A stretch of DNA of 9,652 bases from Thermoprotei archaeon (GTDB taxonomy: Archaea; Thermoproteota; Thermoprotei_A; Sulfolobales; Fervidicoccaceae). Under the pieces are notes generated by a model that had not been told where the DNA came from, did no database searches, and saw nothing but the letters and a program-made list of their open reading frames with translations. The translations under genes and the position numbers were made by a program. The stretch covers positions 1 through 9,652 of the forward strand of contig JAEMPT010000085.1 of assembly GCA_022759165.1 (NCBI GenBank), in the 5' to 3' direction. Of the stretch, positions 1 through 6,189 are shown piece after piece; the stretch's first letter is position 1; each line of letters opens with the position of its first letter.

Positions 1-18
1 CTTTCTTGCCTTCTTTGC

Positions 19-55
19 CATCCCCGCCGTGAACGGCGAGGTTTTCAGTTATAAA
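19..55 (+). repeat. Hairpin motif copy 1, TnpB-element end-like
   Basis: The segment contains CGCCG, a TGAA loop and CGGCG as a perfect 5-bp stem, extended by two further G-C pairs across one A/C mismatch, followed by GAGGTTTTC and an A/T-rich tail. A second, decayed copy lies at 1108-1143 in the same orientation. Hairpins of the form CCCCGCC..GGCGGGG followed by a T-rich stretch are commonly seen just after archaeal IS200/IS605 tnpB genes, where they form the transposon right end and the guide-RNA scaffold. The link to that family is inferred from resemblance only. The bases to the left end at the window edge, so a tnpB gene outside the window cannot be excluded. Confidence 0.4.
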
Positions 56-58
56 AAA
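53..58 (-). terminator. Possible U-tract terminator for the secreted-protein gene
   Basis: On the minus strand this reads as six T residues about 45 bases after the stop codon of the gene at 104-685. Archaeal termination often needs only a U-tract, so this could end that transcript. It sits in the tail of the hairpin motif, so it may equally belong to that element. Confidence 0.3.
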
Positions 59-103
59 CAGTTAAAATGTTGGTTTTAAGTGCAATCGCGTCTACACCTC
101 AGG

Positions 104-685
104 TTAAGGTGCTGATTCAGTGTTCTGTGGGCTGTAGATCAGCTGAAGGTTTGCTGTGAAGCCGCTACCGGGAGCTTGATTATATGTATTGGATCCTGCC
201 GAATATATTATATTTAGATCCACGGAATAATGCGCACCTGCTGGTATCTGATACCAGTTGCTAGTAGTAGAAGACTTTAAGTCGATAGTAGCTACTGTAC
301 CTCCACTTGAGTCCTTTATTATAAGGTTAGCGCTCTGTAGATTCGTATCGGAAGCAGCCGAATTTACTCTAAATGCTATATAGTATGGGTTGCTTGTATC
401 CGTGTTGTTAATTACTGTTATATTTTTATAATAAGTTGTCTGATAGGTAGGGTGTACAGTTATTGAAAGGCTGGTATTTGCTTGACTAATTGAAACTGTT
501 ATTTGTTGTCCTCTTAAGTCATTCGCATTGGAATTGCTTCCTGCTGAGAATATAATAGGAGGTGCCTGTGGCGTCGCTGCTATGCTAACTGGATAGTAGA
601 CGAAGACGCTGGCGAAAACGGCAGTCGATGCTAGAGAGATAGCTAATAGAAGGAAGATCGGTGCTTTCTTTGCATTTACATCCAT
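104..685 (-). CDS. Secreted beta-rich protein, possible TasA/AbpA-like filament subunit
   Basis: A 193-residue exported protein. Residues 1-8 carry two lysines, 9-37 form a hydrophobic export segment, and a cleavage site is plausible near Ala36-Ala37. The mature part begins with a proline/hydrophobic stretch (APPIIFSAG) and continues as Ser/Thr/Asn-rich alternating beta strands with N-glycosylation sequons at about N70, N88 and N93. There is no cysteine and no C-terminal membrane anchor. A segment with NITVINNT then YYIAFRV recalls the 'KxxxVxNNG ... IxV' strand of TasA/camelysin-like and archaeal bundling-pilus (AbpA) proteins, in which a hydrophobic N-terminal strand is donated to the neighbouring subunit. 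That assignment is an inference from pattern. It could be another surface or adhesin protein. The ATG at 683-685 has a GGTGA site just upstream on the minus strand. The gene stands alone between two hairpin repeats and looks more A/T-rich than the genes to the right. Confidence 0.8.
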   Translation of the reverse strand: MDVNAKKAPIFLLLAISLASTAVFASVFVYYPVSIAATPQAPPIIFSAGSNSNANDLRGQQITVSISQANTSLSITVHPTYQTTYYKNITVINNTDTSNPYYIAFRVNSAASDTNLQSANLIIKDSSGGTVATIDLKSSTTSNWYQIPAGAHYSVDLNIIYSAGSNTYNQAPGSGFTANLQLIYSPQNTESAP

Positions 686-691
686 TCAAGT

Positions 692-738
692 TCACCTTTA
701 GGTTACATAAGTTTTTTGTTTTGTATAGATTTATAAAT
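692..738 (-). promoter_or_regulatory. Promoter and ribosome site of the secreted-protein gene
   Basis: Minus strand: ATTTATAAA at 738-730 is a good archaeal TATA box. A transcription start about 25 bp on would fall near 708, leaving a leader of about 22 bases that contains AAAGGTGAAC (about 700-691), a clear Shine-Dalgarno match a few bases before the ATG. A second A/T box (CTTTTAAA, 763-756) is possible further upstream. Confidence 0.55.
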
Positions 739-1367
739 CGTATGATAGAGATAGGTTTAAAAGGTTATTTGGCAAAAAACCAGTAATTGTTTTACTTTTG
801 TAAAAGAGGATCGCGCGTCTCCAACTCATAGATGTTTCTAATTTTCTCATTATGCCTTTTTCTTTATTGCTAACTTCCTATCTTATATACAGATTCTGAG
901 CACCTCATTATGAAAGATGAAGCTTCAAGCGTTTGGAGAGGCTTTACGCCTATATTCTCATCTCTCGTTTGAGAACTTATAGTTCCCCTATCCCTTAGAG
1001 CTCATTACCCTGCGGGCTGTGTTTATGCTTGCTTTAGATCTCTAACATCCTTACTCATGAAGAGTTTGAAGATAGCTAATTTATCCAGTACTTTAAAATC
1101 CTTTTGTCATCCCGTCGTGAAAAGCGAGGTTTTCGATTAAAATAAATTCATTTTCATCGCCTCATCAAAGTCCTCCCGGATCTCGCTCGAGGCTTCATGA
1201 TGGGCATGCTTTTATACAGTTATGAGAAGATTTTGAGAAATCTAAATAACGACTGCTTCTTCTGTTTCTTGAGCACGCGCTTTCAATGTCGTTATGCTAT
1301 CTCTTGGGAATTGAAATTGAAGATCTACGTGTGACAACATGTTTATTTTTTCTCATCATCGCATGAG
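739..1367. other. Long gene-poor intergenic region
   Basis: No convincing coding sequence longer than a few dozen codons is visible on either strand. The region holds the outer part of the minus-strand promoter, a clean plus-strand TATA-like box CTTATATAC (882-890) followed 20 bases later by a 20-codon ATG frame (910-972), the second hairpin copy (1108-1143), another TATA-like box CTTTTATAC (1209-1217), and the promoter area of the aminotransferase. There is no recognisable tnpB remnant. No tRNA-like T-loop or box C/D pair was seen. Confidence 0.5.
1108..1143 (+). repeat. Hairpin motif copy 2, decayed
   Basis: This segment matches copy 1 almost base for base in its flanks (CATCCC, CGTGAA, GCGAGGTTTTC, then ATTAAAA) and has the same orientation. 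The stem bases have changed (GTCG against AAGCG), so only two or three pairs remain. Conservation of the outer sequence with loss of the stem suggests a dead copy of the same element end, about 1.09 kb from the first. Confidence 0.4.
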
Positions 1368-1377
1368 ATGGGGGTGA
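1340..1377 (+). promoter_or_regulatory. Putative promoter, operator-like repeat and ribosome site of the aminotransferase gene
   Basis: A T-rich box (TGTTTATTTT, 1340-1349) lies about 25 bp before the ATG at 1368, which would suit a leaderless transcript. Between them is a 6-bp inverted repeat TCTCAT/ATGAGA (1351-1356 and 1363-1368, loop of six) covering the presumed transcription start. Just after the ATG, GGGGTGA (1371-1377) is a strong Shine-Dalgarno match five bases before an in-frame TTG at 1383, so the start choice is open. Confidence 0.35.
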
Positions 1378-2573
1378 AATATTTGCCTTCTGAAGATTTA
1401 GGCTACATAAAGGAAGCAATTTCCGGCGAGCTCAGGAGGGGGCTTAGGGCCTTTTGCCTGGAGAGGTGGCAGAGCCTCCATGAAAACTACGCTAAGCTTA
1501 ACATGAGCGAGAGCGGAGTTTCCCCGTTAAAGCTATATGAGCTGGAAGAGCTCGGCTTGAATATAGAAAGCCTTAGAGAGATAGAGATAGGTTATGGTTG
1601 GACGAGGGGTTCTCCGGAGCTAAGGGAAAGGATCTCCGAATTATACGGCGGAGAGGTTGAAGAGGAGGAAATCTTGATAACCAATGGGTCGGCGGAGGCA
1701 AACCTCGTAGCTGCTTTGACGACGGTTTCCGAGAATTATCTCTATGGGACAGATGTTCCCAACTATATGCAGTTGCCTGGCCTAGCTCCTTTTCTAGGAG
1801 GGAAGATGCTTAAATTGATGCGCTCCCACCCTTCCTGGGAGTTCCCGGTTGGAGAGGCTATAAGGTTGATCGAGGAGAAGAGGCCTAAGGCCTTCTTCAT
1901 GTGCAACCCTAACAACCCGACAACTAAGGTGATGAAGGAAAATGCTCTGGAGGAGCTCGGAGATGCCGCGAGGAGATCTGGCACGATCTTGATCTTCGAT
2001 GAGGTATACTGGGGCTCAGAGCTTCATGGAGATAGAAAGAGCGCTCTAGAAATTATAGGCAAAGATGTCGCTGTCTCAATATCTGGGCTATCGAAGGTCT
2101 ATGGCATGCCTGGCCTCAGGATAGGGTGGATCGCTGGGAACAAAGGCTTAGTGAACAAAGCCTGGGCATTCAAGGACTACACGAGCATAGCGCCCTCTGT
2201 GCTGAGCGACAAAATAGCCTCCACAGTTTTGAAGCCAGATTCCATAAAAAGGCTTAGGGAGAGATCGAGAAGTATCCTCAAAAAGAACAGCGATGCTTTT
2301 TCCTCCAAGCTTAGCGATGTCCTCGAGATAGTTCCGCCTGAGGCTGGGATGTTTGTTTGGGCAAGGGTTCCTTGGACCAACGACACTTTAGAAATCAGCT
2401 GGGAGCTCTTCAAAGATAGGGGAATCCTAGTTAACCCCGGAGAGTGCTTCGATAGCCCAGGCTTCCTAAGGATAGGCCTAGGTCATGACCCCAGCTCCTT
2501 TCCAAAGCATGCGGAGGAGCTGCGGATTGCCCTTCAAATGATAAGAGAGAAATCCGTTTATATTGGAAAATAA
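1368..2573 (+). CDS. PLP-dependent class I/II aminotransferase
   Basis: A 401-residue fold-type I aminotransferase. Visible landmarks are TNGSAEAN (105-112, cofactor phosphate region), CNPNNPTTK (179-187, the usual NPNNPTG with Thr for Gly), IFDEVYWG (209-216, Asp211 to the pyridine nitrogen and Tyr214), SGLSKVYGMPGLRIGW (239-254, with Lys243 as the Schiff-base lysine and Arg251 as a phosphate ligand) and FLRIGLG (366-372, Arg368 as the substrate carboxylate arginine). All catalytic residues are intact. The N-terminal LERWQSLHENYAKLNMSESGV region resembles a group of archaeal aminotransferases of unsettled substrate, sometimes labelled aspartate aminotransferase or capreomycidine-synthase-like, so no gene symbol is given. 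The start could be ATG 1368 or TTG 1383; the latter has the better ribosome site. It is the first gene of a close-packed cluster, and the next gene begins 22 bases after its stop. Confidence 0.9.
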   Translation: MGVKYLPSEDLGYIKEAISGELRRGLRAFCLERWQSLHENYAKLNMSESGVSPLKLYELEELGLNIESLREIEIGYGWTRGSPELRERISELYGGEVEEEEILITNGSAEANLVAALTTVSENYLYGTDVPNYMQLPGLAPFLGGKMLKLMRSHPSWEFPVGEAIRLIEEKRPKAFFMCNPNNPTTKVMKENALEELGDAARRSGTILIFDEVYWGSELHGDRKSALEIIGKDVAVSISGLSKVYGMPGLRIGWIAGNKGLVNKAWAFKDYTSIAPSVLSDKIASTVLKPDSIKRLRERSRSILKKNSDAFSSKLSDVLEIVPPEAGMFVWARVPWTNDTLEISWELFKDRGILVNPGECFDSPGFLRIGLGHDPSSFPKHAEELRIALQMIREKSVYIGK

Positions 2574-2595
2574 TAGGTTTTTATGGTAGTTTGAG

Positions 2596-2784
2596 TTGAG
2601 CGAAGGCGAAGAATTCATCGTAGATATATATGGATCTCTGTTCATAACGAGGAAGACTAGAGATGGGGGGCTAACGTGCCCAATTTGCGGCCACAGCGAA
2701 TCCTCCCCTCTCTTCTTCAGCGAGCTGGACCTAATAAGGCACATAGCGAGGCATGAGTCCAAGAAAGGAAAGGAGGGGGAATAA
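2596..2784 (+). CDS. Small C2H2-type zinc protein
   Basis: A 62-residue soluble protein beginning with TTG, 22 bases after the aminotransferase stop. After an acidic N terminus (SEGEEFIVDIYG) it has CPIC at 28-31 and a helix with H49 and H53 (DLIRHIARHE), giving C-x2-C-x17-H-x3-H. The Cys-to-His spacing is longer than the common 12 of C2H2 fingers but has the same order. The C terminus is Lys-rich (SKKGKEGE), which could touch nucleic acid. Its last codons carry the AGGAGG ribosome site for the next gene, so the two are probably translated together. The ribosome site of this gene itself is weak. The function is unknown; nucleic-acid binding or a protein adaptor role is inference. The regular cysteines and the fit between two operon genes make it likely to be real. 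Confidence 0.75.
   Translation: MSEGEEFIVDIYGSLFITRKTRDGGLTCPICGHSESSPLFFSELDLIRHIARHESKKGKEGE
2771..2776 (+). promoter_or_regulatory. Ribosome binding site that sets the deoC start
   Basis: AGGAGG lies inside the last codons of the zinc-protein gene, 12 bases before ATG 2789. This favours ATG 2789 over an in-frame ATG at 2753, which would add twelve basic residues not expected in the family and has no ribosome site. Confidence 0.6.
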
Positions 2785-2788
2785 AAGG

Positions 2789-3493
2789 ATGATCCTAGAT
2801 TTGGGAAGGGTTCCGAGGTCCCAGGAGGAGTTAGCAAGAAAAATAGACCACACCGCACTTAAGCCAGAAGAGGGCGTAAGTGGCCTTATGAAGGCAGCGG
2901 AGGAGACCGAAAGCTTCGGTTTTCGGGCGCTCGTTATACCCCCCTGGGCCGTGAAGGAGATCAGCGGTATCACTAAAGCGAAGATAGCGACGGTGATAAG
3001 CTTCCCGCTCGGGCATGATCCTATGGAGCTAAAGAAAAAGCAGATCGAGATCGCCGTGAGCGATGGGGCGTTTGAGGTAGATGTGGTCATAAATATAATG
3101 GCCGCCCTATCAGGGAGATTAGATTATCTAAGGAAGGAGATATTCGAGCTCACTTCCTTCGCCCATGATCTGGGTGTAGGAATAAAGTTCATAATTGAGA
3201 CTGGTTCCCTGAATCCAGATTTAATCTCAGAGGTCTCAGCCTTAATTGCCGAGGCCGGTGGAGACTTCGTGAAAACCTCGACAGGATTCGGGCCTAGAGG
3301 AGCCAGCGTAGAGGATGTTGTCATCATAAGGAAGGCGATAGGCGAAGGGCATGGGATAAAGGCTTCTGGGGGCATAAGGACGGGGATACAGGCAGCGCTG
3401 CTTTTTGCGGCTGGCGCAGATATTTTGGGGGCGAGCAGCAGCATGAAGATCTTGAGGGAGTACCCGAAGGCTCTCTCCAGCCTGCTCGGGTAA
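2789..3493 (+). CDS. deoC: Deoxyribose-phosphate aldolase
   Basis: A 234-residue TIM-barrel class I aldolase. It splits 2-deoxyribose 5-phosphate into glyceraldehyde 3-phosphate and acetaldehyde in deoxynucleoside breakdown, or runs in reverse. Landmarks are KIDHTALKP (18-26), FEVDVVINI with Asp98, DFVKTSTGFGP with the Schiff-base Lys162, and IKASGGIRT with the activating Lys191. This Asp/Lys/Lys set is the complete DeoC active site. The length matches the 220-235 residues usual for archaeal members. It starts 4 bases after the stop of the zinc-protein gene and is followed 5 bases after its stop by a cysteine-rich gene, so it sits within one transcription unit. Nothing in the sequence suggests damage. 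Confidence 0.95.
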   Translation: MILDLGRVPRSQEELARKIDHTALKPEEGVSGLMKAAEETESFGFRALVIPPWAVKEISGITKAKIATVISFPLGHDPMELKKKQIEIAVSDGAFEVDVVINIMAALSGRLDYLRKEIFELTSFAHDLGVGIKFIIETGSLNPDLISEVSALIAEAGGDFVKTSTGFGPRGASVEDVVIIRKAIGEGHGIKASGGIRTGIQAALLFAAGADILGASSSMKILREYPKALSSLLG

Positions 3494-3498
3494 TTTTC

Positions 3499-3840
3499 AT
3501 GGCGGGATCTACTGCCTGCGAGATTTGCGGCAGGCGTCCGGCGGAGATAACTTGCAAAAAATGCGGCAGGCATGTCTGCAGAGAATGCTTCGATTTTGAG
3601 AGGGGGGTCTGCCTAGTGTGCTCTGAAACATTATGCGAAAGATGTGGGAGGAAGCACTCGGTTGAGCGGTGCCAAATATGCGGCAGGAGCATATGCCCGG
3701 ACTGCCTAGTTAGGATAGACAAGGCGAGAGCAGTCTGTATCGATTGCTTCAATAAGCTGGGAATGCAGGGAGCTGTCGAGGTAATAAGAAAGAGGTCGAA
3801 TGAGGAGAAAAAGGTCTTGGCAAGTCGCTTGAGCTTTTGA
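3499..3840 (+). CDS. Cysteine-rich protein with eight CxxC pairs (multi-zinc)
   Basis: A 113-residue protein starting at ATG, 5 bases after deoC. Sixteen cysteines form eight CxxC pairs at 7/10, 19/22, 27/30, 38/41, 46/49, 58/61, 66/69 and 80/83, with His25 and His53 near them. This is enough for four zinc sites. The repeated pattern CEICGRRPAEITCKKCGRHVC.. then CERCGRKHSVERCQICGRSIC looks like two tandem cross-brace or B-box-like units, each about 40 residues long. The last 30 residues (from about 84) are a charged helix without cysteine. No enzymatic motif is visible. Eukaryotic B-box/RING relatives bind proteins, so an adaptor role is plausible but is inference. There is no strong ribosome site, so translation may be coupled to deoC. 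A T5 tract follows the stop directly. Confidence 0.85.
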   Translation: MAGSTACEICGRRPAEITCKKCGRHVCRECFDFERGVCLVCSETLCERCGRKHSVERCQICGRSICPDCLVRIDKARAVCIDCFNKLGMQGAVEVIRKRSNEEKKVLASRLSF

Positions 3841-3845
3841 TTTTT
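3841..3845 (+). terminator. U-tract terminator of the aminotransferase-deoC cluster
   Basis: Five T residues directly follow the TGA stop of the cysteine-rich gene, with another T4 just before it (GCTTTTGATTTTTCC). This fits a simple archaeal U-tract terminator that separates the cluster from the suf operon. Confidence 0.35.
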
Positions 3846-3855
3846 CCAGAATGTT

Positions 3856-3879
3856 AGATCTCTTCTGTGCGGAAGATCT
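3856..3879 (+). promoter_or_regulatory. Inverted repeat upstream of the suf promoter
   Basis: AGATCT-C-TTC (3856-3865) and GAAGATCT (3872-3879) pair over eight bases with one bulged C and a loop of six. It lies 67 bases before the suf TATA box and 15 bases after the previous gene. It could be a regulator site for the suf operon, or a stem that helps end the upstream transcript. Confidence 0.4.
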
Positions 3880-3945
3880 TGTTTGCATTGTTTAGAATTT
3901 ACAACTCAAGGTCTTGCTATTTAGGGCGAGGAGAAGGTCAGAGGC

Positions 3946-3996
3946 AATATATACGGGATCAATATTTTCCGTGTCGCCGATGTAATCTACCGGGTG
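3946..3996 (+). promoter_or_regulatory. Promoter and ribosome site of sufCBD
   Basis: AATATATAC (3946-3954) is a strong TATA box. A start about 25 bp on falls near 3976, giving a leader of about 30 bases with GGGTG (3992-3996) eight bases before TTG 4005. Spacing and content agree with TTG 4005 as the sufC start rather than an upstream GTG at 3867, which would lie before the promoter. Confidence 0.55.
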
Positions 3997-4004
3997 TTTA
4001 TGCA

Positions 4005-4775
4005 TTGACCTTGCAGATAGAAGACCTCTATGCAGAAATAGGAGGGAAGGCTGTACTCAGGGGAGTTAACATTGAGTTGAAGAGGGGGGAAGTGTTAGCT
4101 CTTATGGGCCCAAACGGGAGCGGAAAGACCACGTTAGCAAACGCGGTGGCCGGAAGTCCTTCCGTAATCGTAAAGAGAGGGAAGATAGTCGTCGATGGTG
4201 AGGATATAACGGGGCTACCGCCAGAGGAGAGATCCTTACGGGGGATCCTTCTTCTCTTTCAGCAGCCTCCGGAAATACCTGGGGTTAAGCTCAGCACGCT
4301 TATGATAGCTGCCTACAATAAGAGGAGGGGATCCTATACCGATCTCTTGAAAGTAACGGATCCTTCACTATTTTCGAAGATGAGATCTTCCTTGTATGCT
4401 GCTGGGCTAAACGAGGACTTTCTCTTCAGAGACCTAAATGTCGGGTTCAGTGGAGGAGAGAGAAAGAGGCTAGAGCTAGCCCAGGCTATGATCCTCGGTT
4501 CCAAATATTTGCTTATGGATGAACCAGACAGTGGCCTAGATGTTGAGGGCTTGAAGGCTGTAGGAAGCTTCATTGAGGATGCTAGAAAGGAGGGGAGAGG
4601 GATTCTTTTGATAACACACTATACCAGGCTTTTCTCGGCGGTGAGACCCGACAGGATCGCCATTTTATTCGGGGGGAAGGTGGTTGTAGAGGGGGGCTTG
4701 GAAGTCGCTGAGAGAGTGGAGAAAGAAGGCTACTCTTGGTTAGAAGGACTGGAGGCGAAGAGAGTTGAAGGTTGA
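4005..4775 (+). CDS. sufC: SufC, Fe-S assembly ATPase
   Basis: An ABC-type ATPase of about 256 residues that powers Fe-S cluster assembly on SufB/SufD in the cytoplasm. Counting from TTG 4005: Walker A GPNGSGKTT at 35-43, Q-loop Gln86 in LLFQQPPEIPGV, signature FSGGERKR at 148-155, Walker B with YLLMDEPDSGLD at 168-179, and switch His205 in LLITHYTR. GFSGGERKR and DEPDSGLD are typical of SufC within the ABC superfamily. An open frame continues upstream to GTG 3867, but those residues lack ABC character and precede the likely promoter. TTG 4011 is a second possible start two codons later. The stop overlaps the start of sufB by 11 bases, so the genes are co-translated. No transmembrane partner is encoded nearby, as expected for this soluble ATPase. 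Confidence 0.95.
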   Translation: MTLQIEDLYAEIGGKAVLRGVNIELKRGEVLALMGPNGSGKTTLANAVAGSPSVIVKRGKIVVDGEDITGLPPEERSLRGILLLFQQPPEIPGVKLSTLMIAAYNKRRGSYTDLLKVTDPSLFSKMRSSLYAAGLNEDFLFRDLNVGFSGGERKRLELAQAMILGSKYLLMDEPDSGLDVEGLKAVGSFIEDARKEGRGILLITHYTRLFSAVRPDRIAILFGGKVVVEGGLEVAERVEKEGYSWLEGLEAKRVEG

Positions 4776-6189
4776 AGGCAAAGCGGAGTTGCTTGATACC
4801 ATTTCCTCTTCTAGTGAAGCAGCTGCTTTCTCGCCGAGATATGAAAAGGCTATAGAGATAAGAGGGAAAGTTGATAGGTCGCTGGTAGAGGAGATCAGCA
4901 GGGAAAAGAGGGAGCCGGAGTGGATGCTCAGACTGAGGCTAAAGGCCTTAGAATCTTATAATAAGCTACCAGCTCCCAACTGGCTTAGCGGGATAGATGA
5001 GCTTGACTTGGATGAGCTTATCCATTATTTAAAGCCAGATGCCGCTCTAGCTAGGAGTTGGGATGATATACCAGAGGGCATTAGAAGGGTCTACGAGAGC
5101 CTTAAGCTACCTGAAGCTGAAAAGAGAGTGCTGGCTGGTATTAGCTTCCAGTTCGAGAGCGAGACCGTATATTTAGGAGTTAAGAGGATGCTTGAGGAGA
5201 AGAAGGTAATAATGGTCCCAATGGAAGAAGCCGTTATTCGCTATCCAGATATGGTCAAGCAATATTTTTCGAAGGTTTTCCCATACGCGGAGCATAAATT
5301 CGCTGCTCTCCACACGGCCCTTTGGAGCGGTGGTGTATTTGTATACGTGCCTAAAGGAGTGAGGATCCCTCAGCCTATCGAGGCGTTCTTTTTCATGGCA
5401 AGCGCCCTCGAAGGGCAGTTCGAGCACACTTTGTTGATAGCGGACGAGGGCAGCGAACTGCAGTTCATAGAGGGTTGTTCGGCCCCCATGTACAAGAGAT
5501 ATAGCTTCCATGATGGCATGGTAGAGATATATGCTCATAAGGGAAGCAAGGTGAAGTTCGTGACTCTGCAGAATTGGAGCGGTAATGTGATAAACTTCAA
5601 TAATAAGCGGGCGGTTGCCGAGGGGGGTGCTTATGTAGAATGGCTGGAGGGGAGCGTTGGAAGCAAAGTAACGTATGTTTATCCTAGCACTATATTGAAA
5701 GGAAACGACTCGAGCACTTCGATTTATACGATAACGATATCCAATGGGAAGAAGCTTAAGGACACGGGGGCTAAGGTCATAGCTATAGGCAAGAACGCTA
5801 GAGCGAAATTGGTCAGTAAGAGCATAAGCGCCAACGGCGGGAAGAATGTCTACAGGGGATTAGTAAGGATAAACAAGGGAGCGATGAACGCGGTTGTAGC
5901 GAGCAGCTGTGATAGCCTGATACTAGATGGGAGCAGCTCTTCTTATACATATCCTCATAATCAGGTGGAGGAAGATACGGCTTCGATAACTCACGAGGCA
6001 AGAACAGGGAGAATCAGCGAGGAGCAGCTCTTCTATATGAGATCGAGGGGACTGAGCGAGGGAGAGGCGAAGAGCCTCATGGTTTTGGGATTCATGGAGG
6101 ATGTTTTAATAGATGTTCCGTTTGAGATGGCCTCTGTGTTGAACTCAGTCGTTCAGTTGGAGTTCTCCAAGCTAGGGGGGATGGGATAA
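4765..6189 (+). CDS. sufB: SufB, Fe-S cluster scaffold protein
   Basis: A 474-residue scaffold on which the SufBC2D complex builds Fe-S clusters. The length is normal for SufB. After a helical N-terminal region (to about 130) comes the right-handed beta-helix, with IEGCSAPMYKRYSFH (235-249, conserved Cys238), then ASSCDSLILDG with Cys382 and ITHEARTGRI with His410-Glu411. The Cys382-to-His410 distance of 28 equals that recalled for the E. coli SufB pair Cys405/His433, so the cluster-building site appears complete. The C-terminal FYMRSRGLSEGEAKSLMVLGFMEDVL (424-448) is the family signature. The start is TTG 4765, nine bases after GGAGG, inside the end of sufC. The stop shares one base with the sufD ATG (TAATG). 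There is no intein. Confidence 0.96.
   Translation: MKVEGKAELLDTISSSSEAAAFSPRYEKAIEIRGKVDRSLVEEISREKREPEWMLRLRLKALESYNKLPAPNWLSGIDELDLDELIHYLKPDAALARSWDDIPEGIRRVYESLKLPEAEKRVLAGISFQFESETVYLGVKRMLEEKKVIMVPMEEAVIRYPDMVKQYFSKVFPYAEHKFAALHTALWSGGVFVYVPKGVRIPQPIEAFFFMASALEGQFEHTLLIADEGSELQFIEGCSAPMYKRYSFHDGMVEIYAHKGSKVKFVTLQNWSGNVINFNNKRAVAEGGAYVEWLEGSVGSKVTYVYPSTILKGNDSSTSIYTITISNGKKLKDTGAKVIAIGKNARAKLVSKSISANGGKNVYRGLVRINKGAMNAVVASSCDSLILDGSSSSYTYPHNQVEEDTASITHEARTGRISEEQLFYMRSRGLSEGEAKSLMVLGFMEDVLIDVPFEMASVLNSVVQLEFSKLGGMG

Noticed and set aside
19..1143. CRISPR array from the two similar hairpin segments
   Set aside because: Only two imperfect copies over a kilobase apart with a gene between them; no regular spacers.
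739..1367. tRNA, box C/D RNA or tnpB remnant in the long gap
   Set aside because: No T-loop GGTTC pattern, no paired C and D boxes, and no TnpB-like residues in any frame were seen.
2753..2788. Upstream ATG start for deoC
   Set aside because: It adds a short basic stretch that is just the zinc-protein 3' end read in another frame. ATG 2789 follows AGGAGG.
2478..3752. Long minus-strand frames opposite the zinc-protein gene, deoC and the cysteine-rich gene
   Set aside because: These are antisense shadows of well-supported genes with complete motifs. Their Ser/Leu/Pro-rich composition is typical of antisense reading.
3867..4004. Upstream extension of sufC to GTG 3867
   Set aside because: The extra 46 residues have no ABC character, and the frame would begin before the likely TATA box at 3946-3954. 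TTG 4005 has a ribosome site and normal family length.
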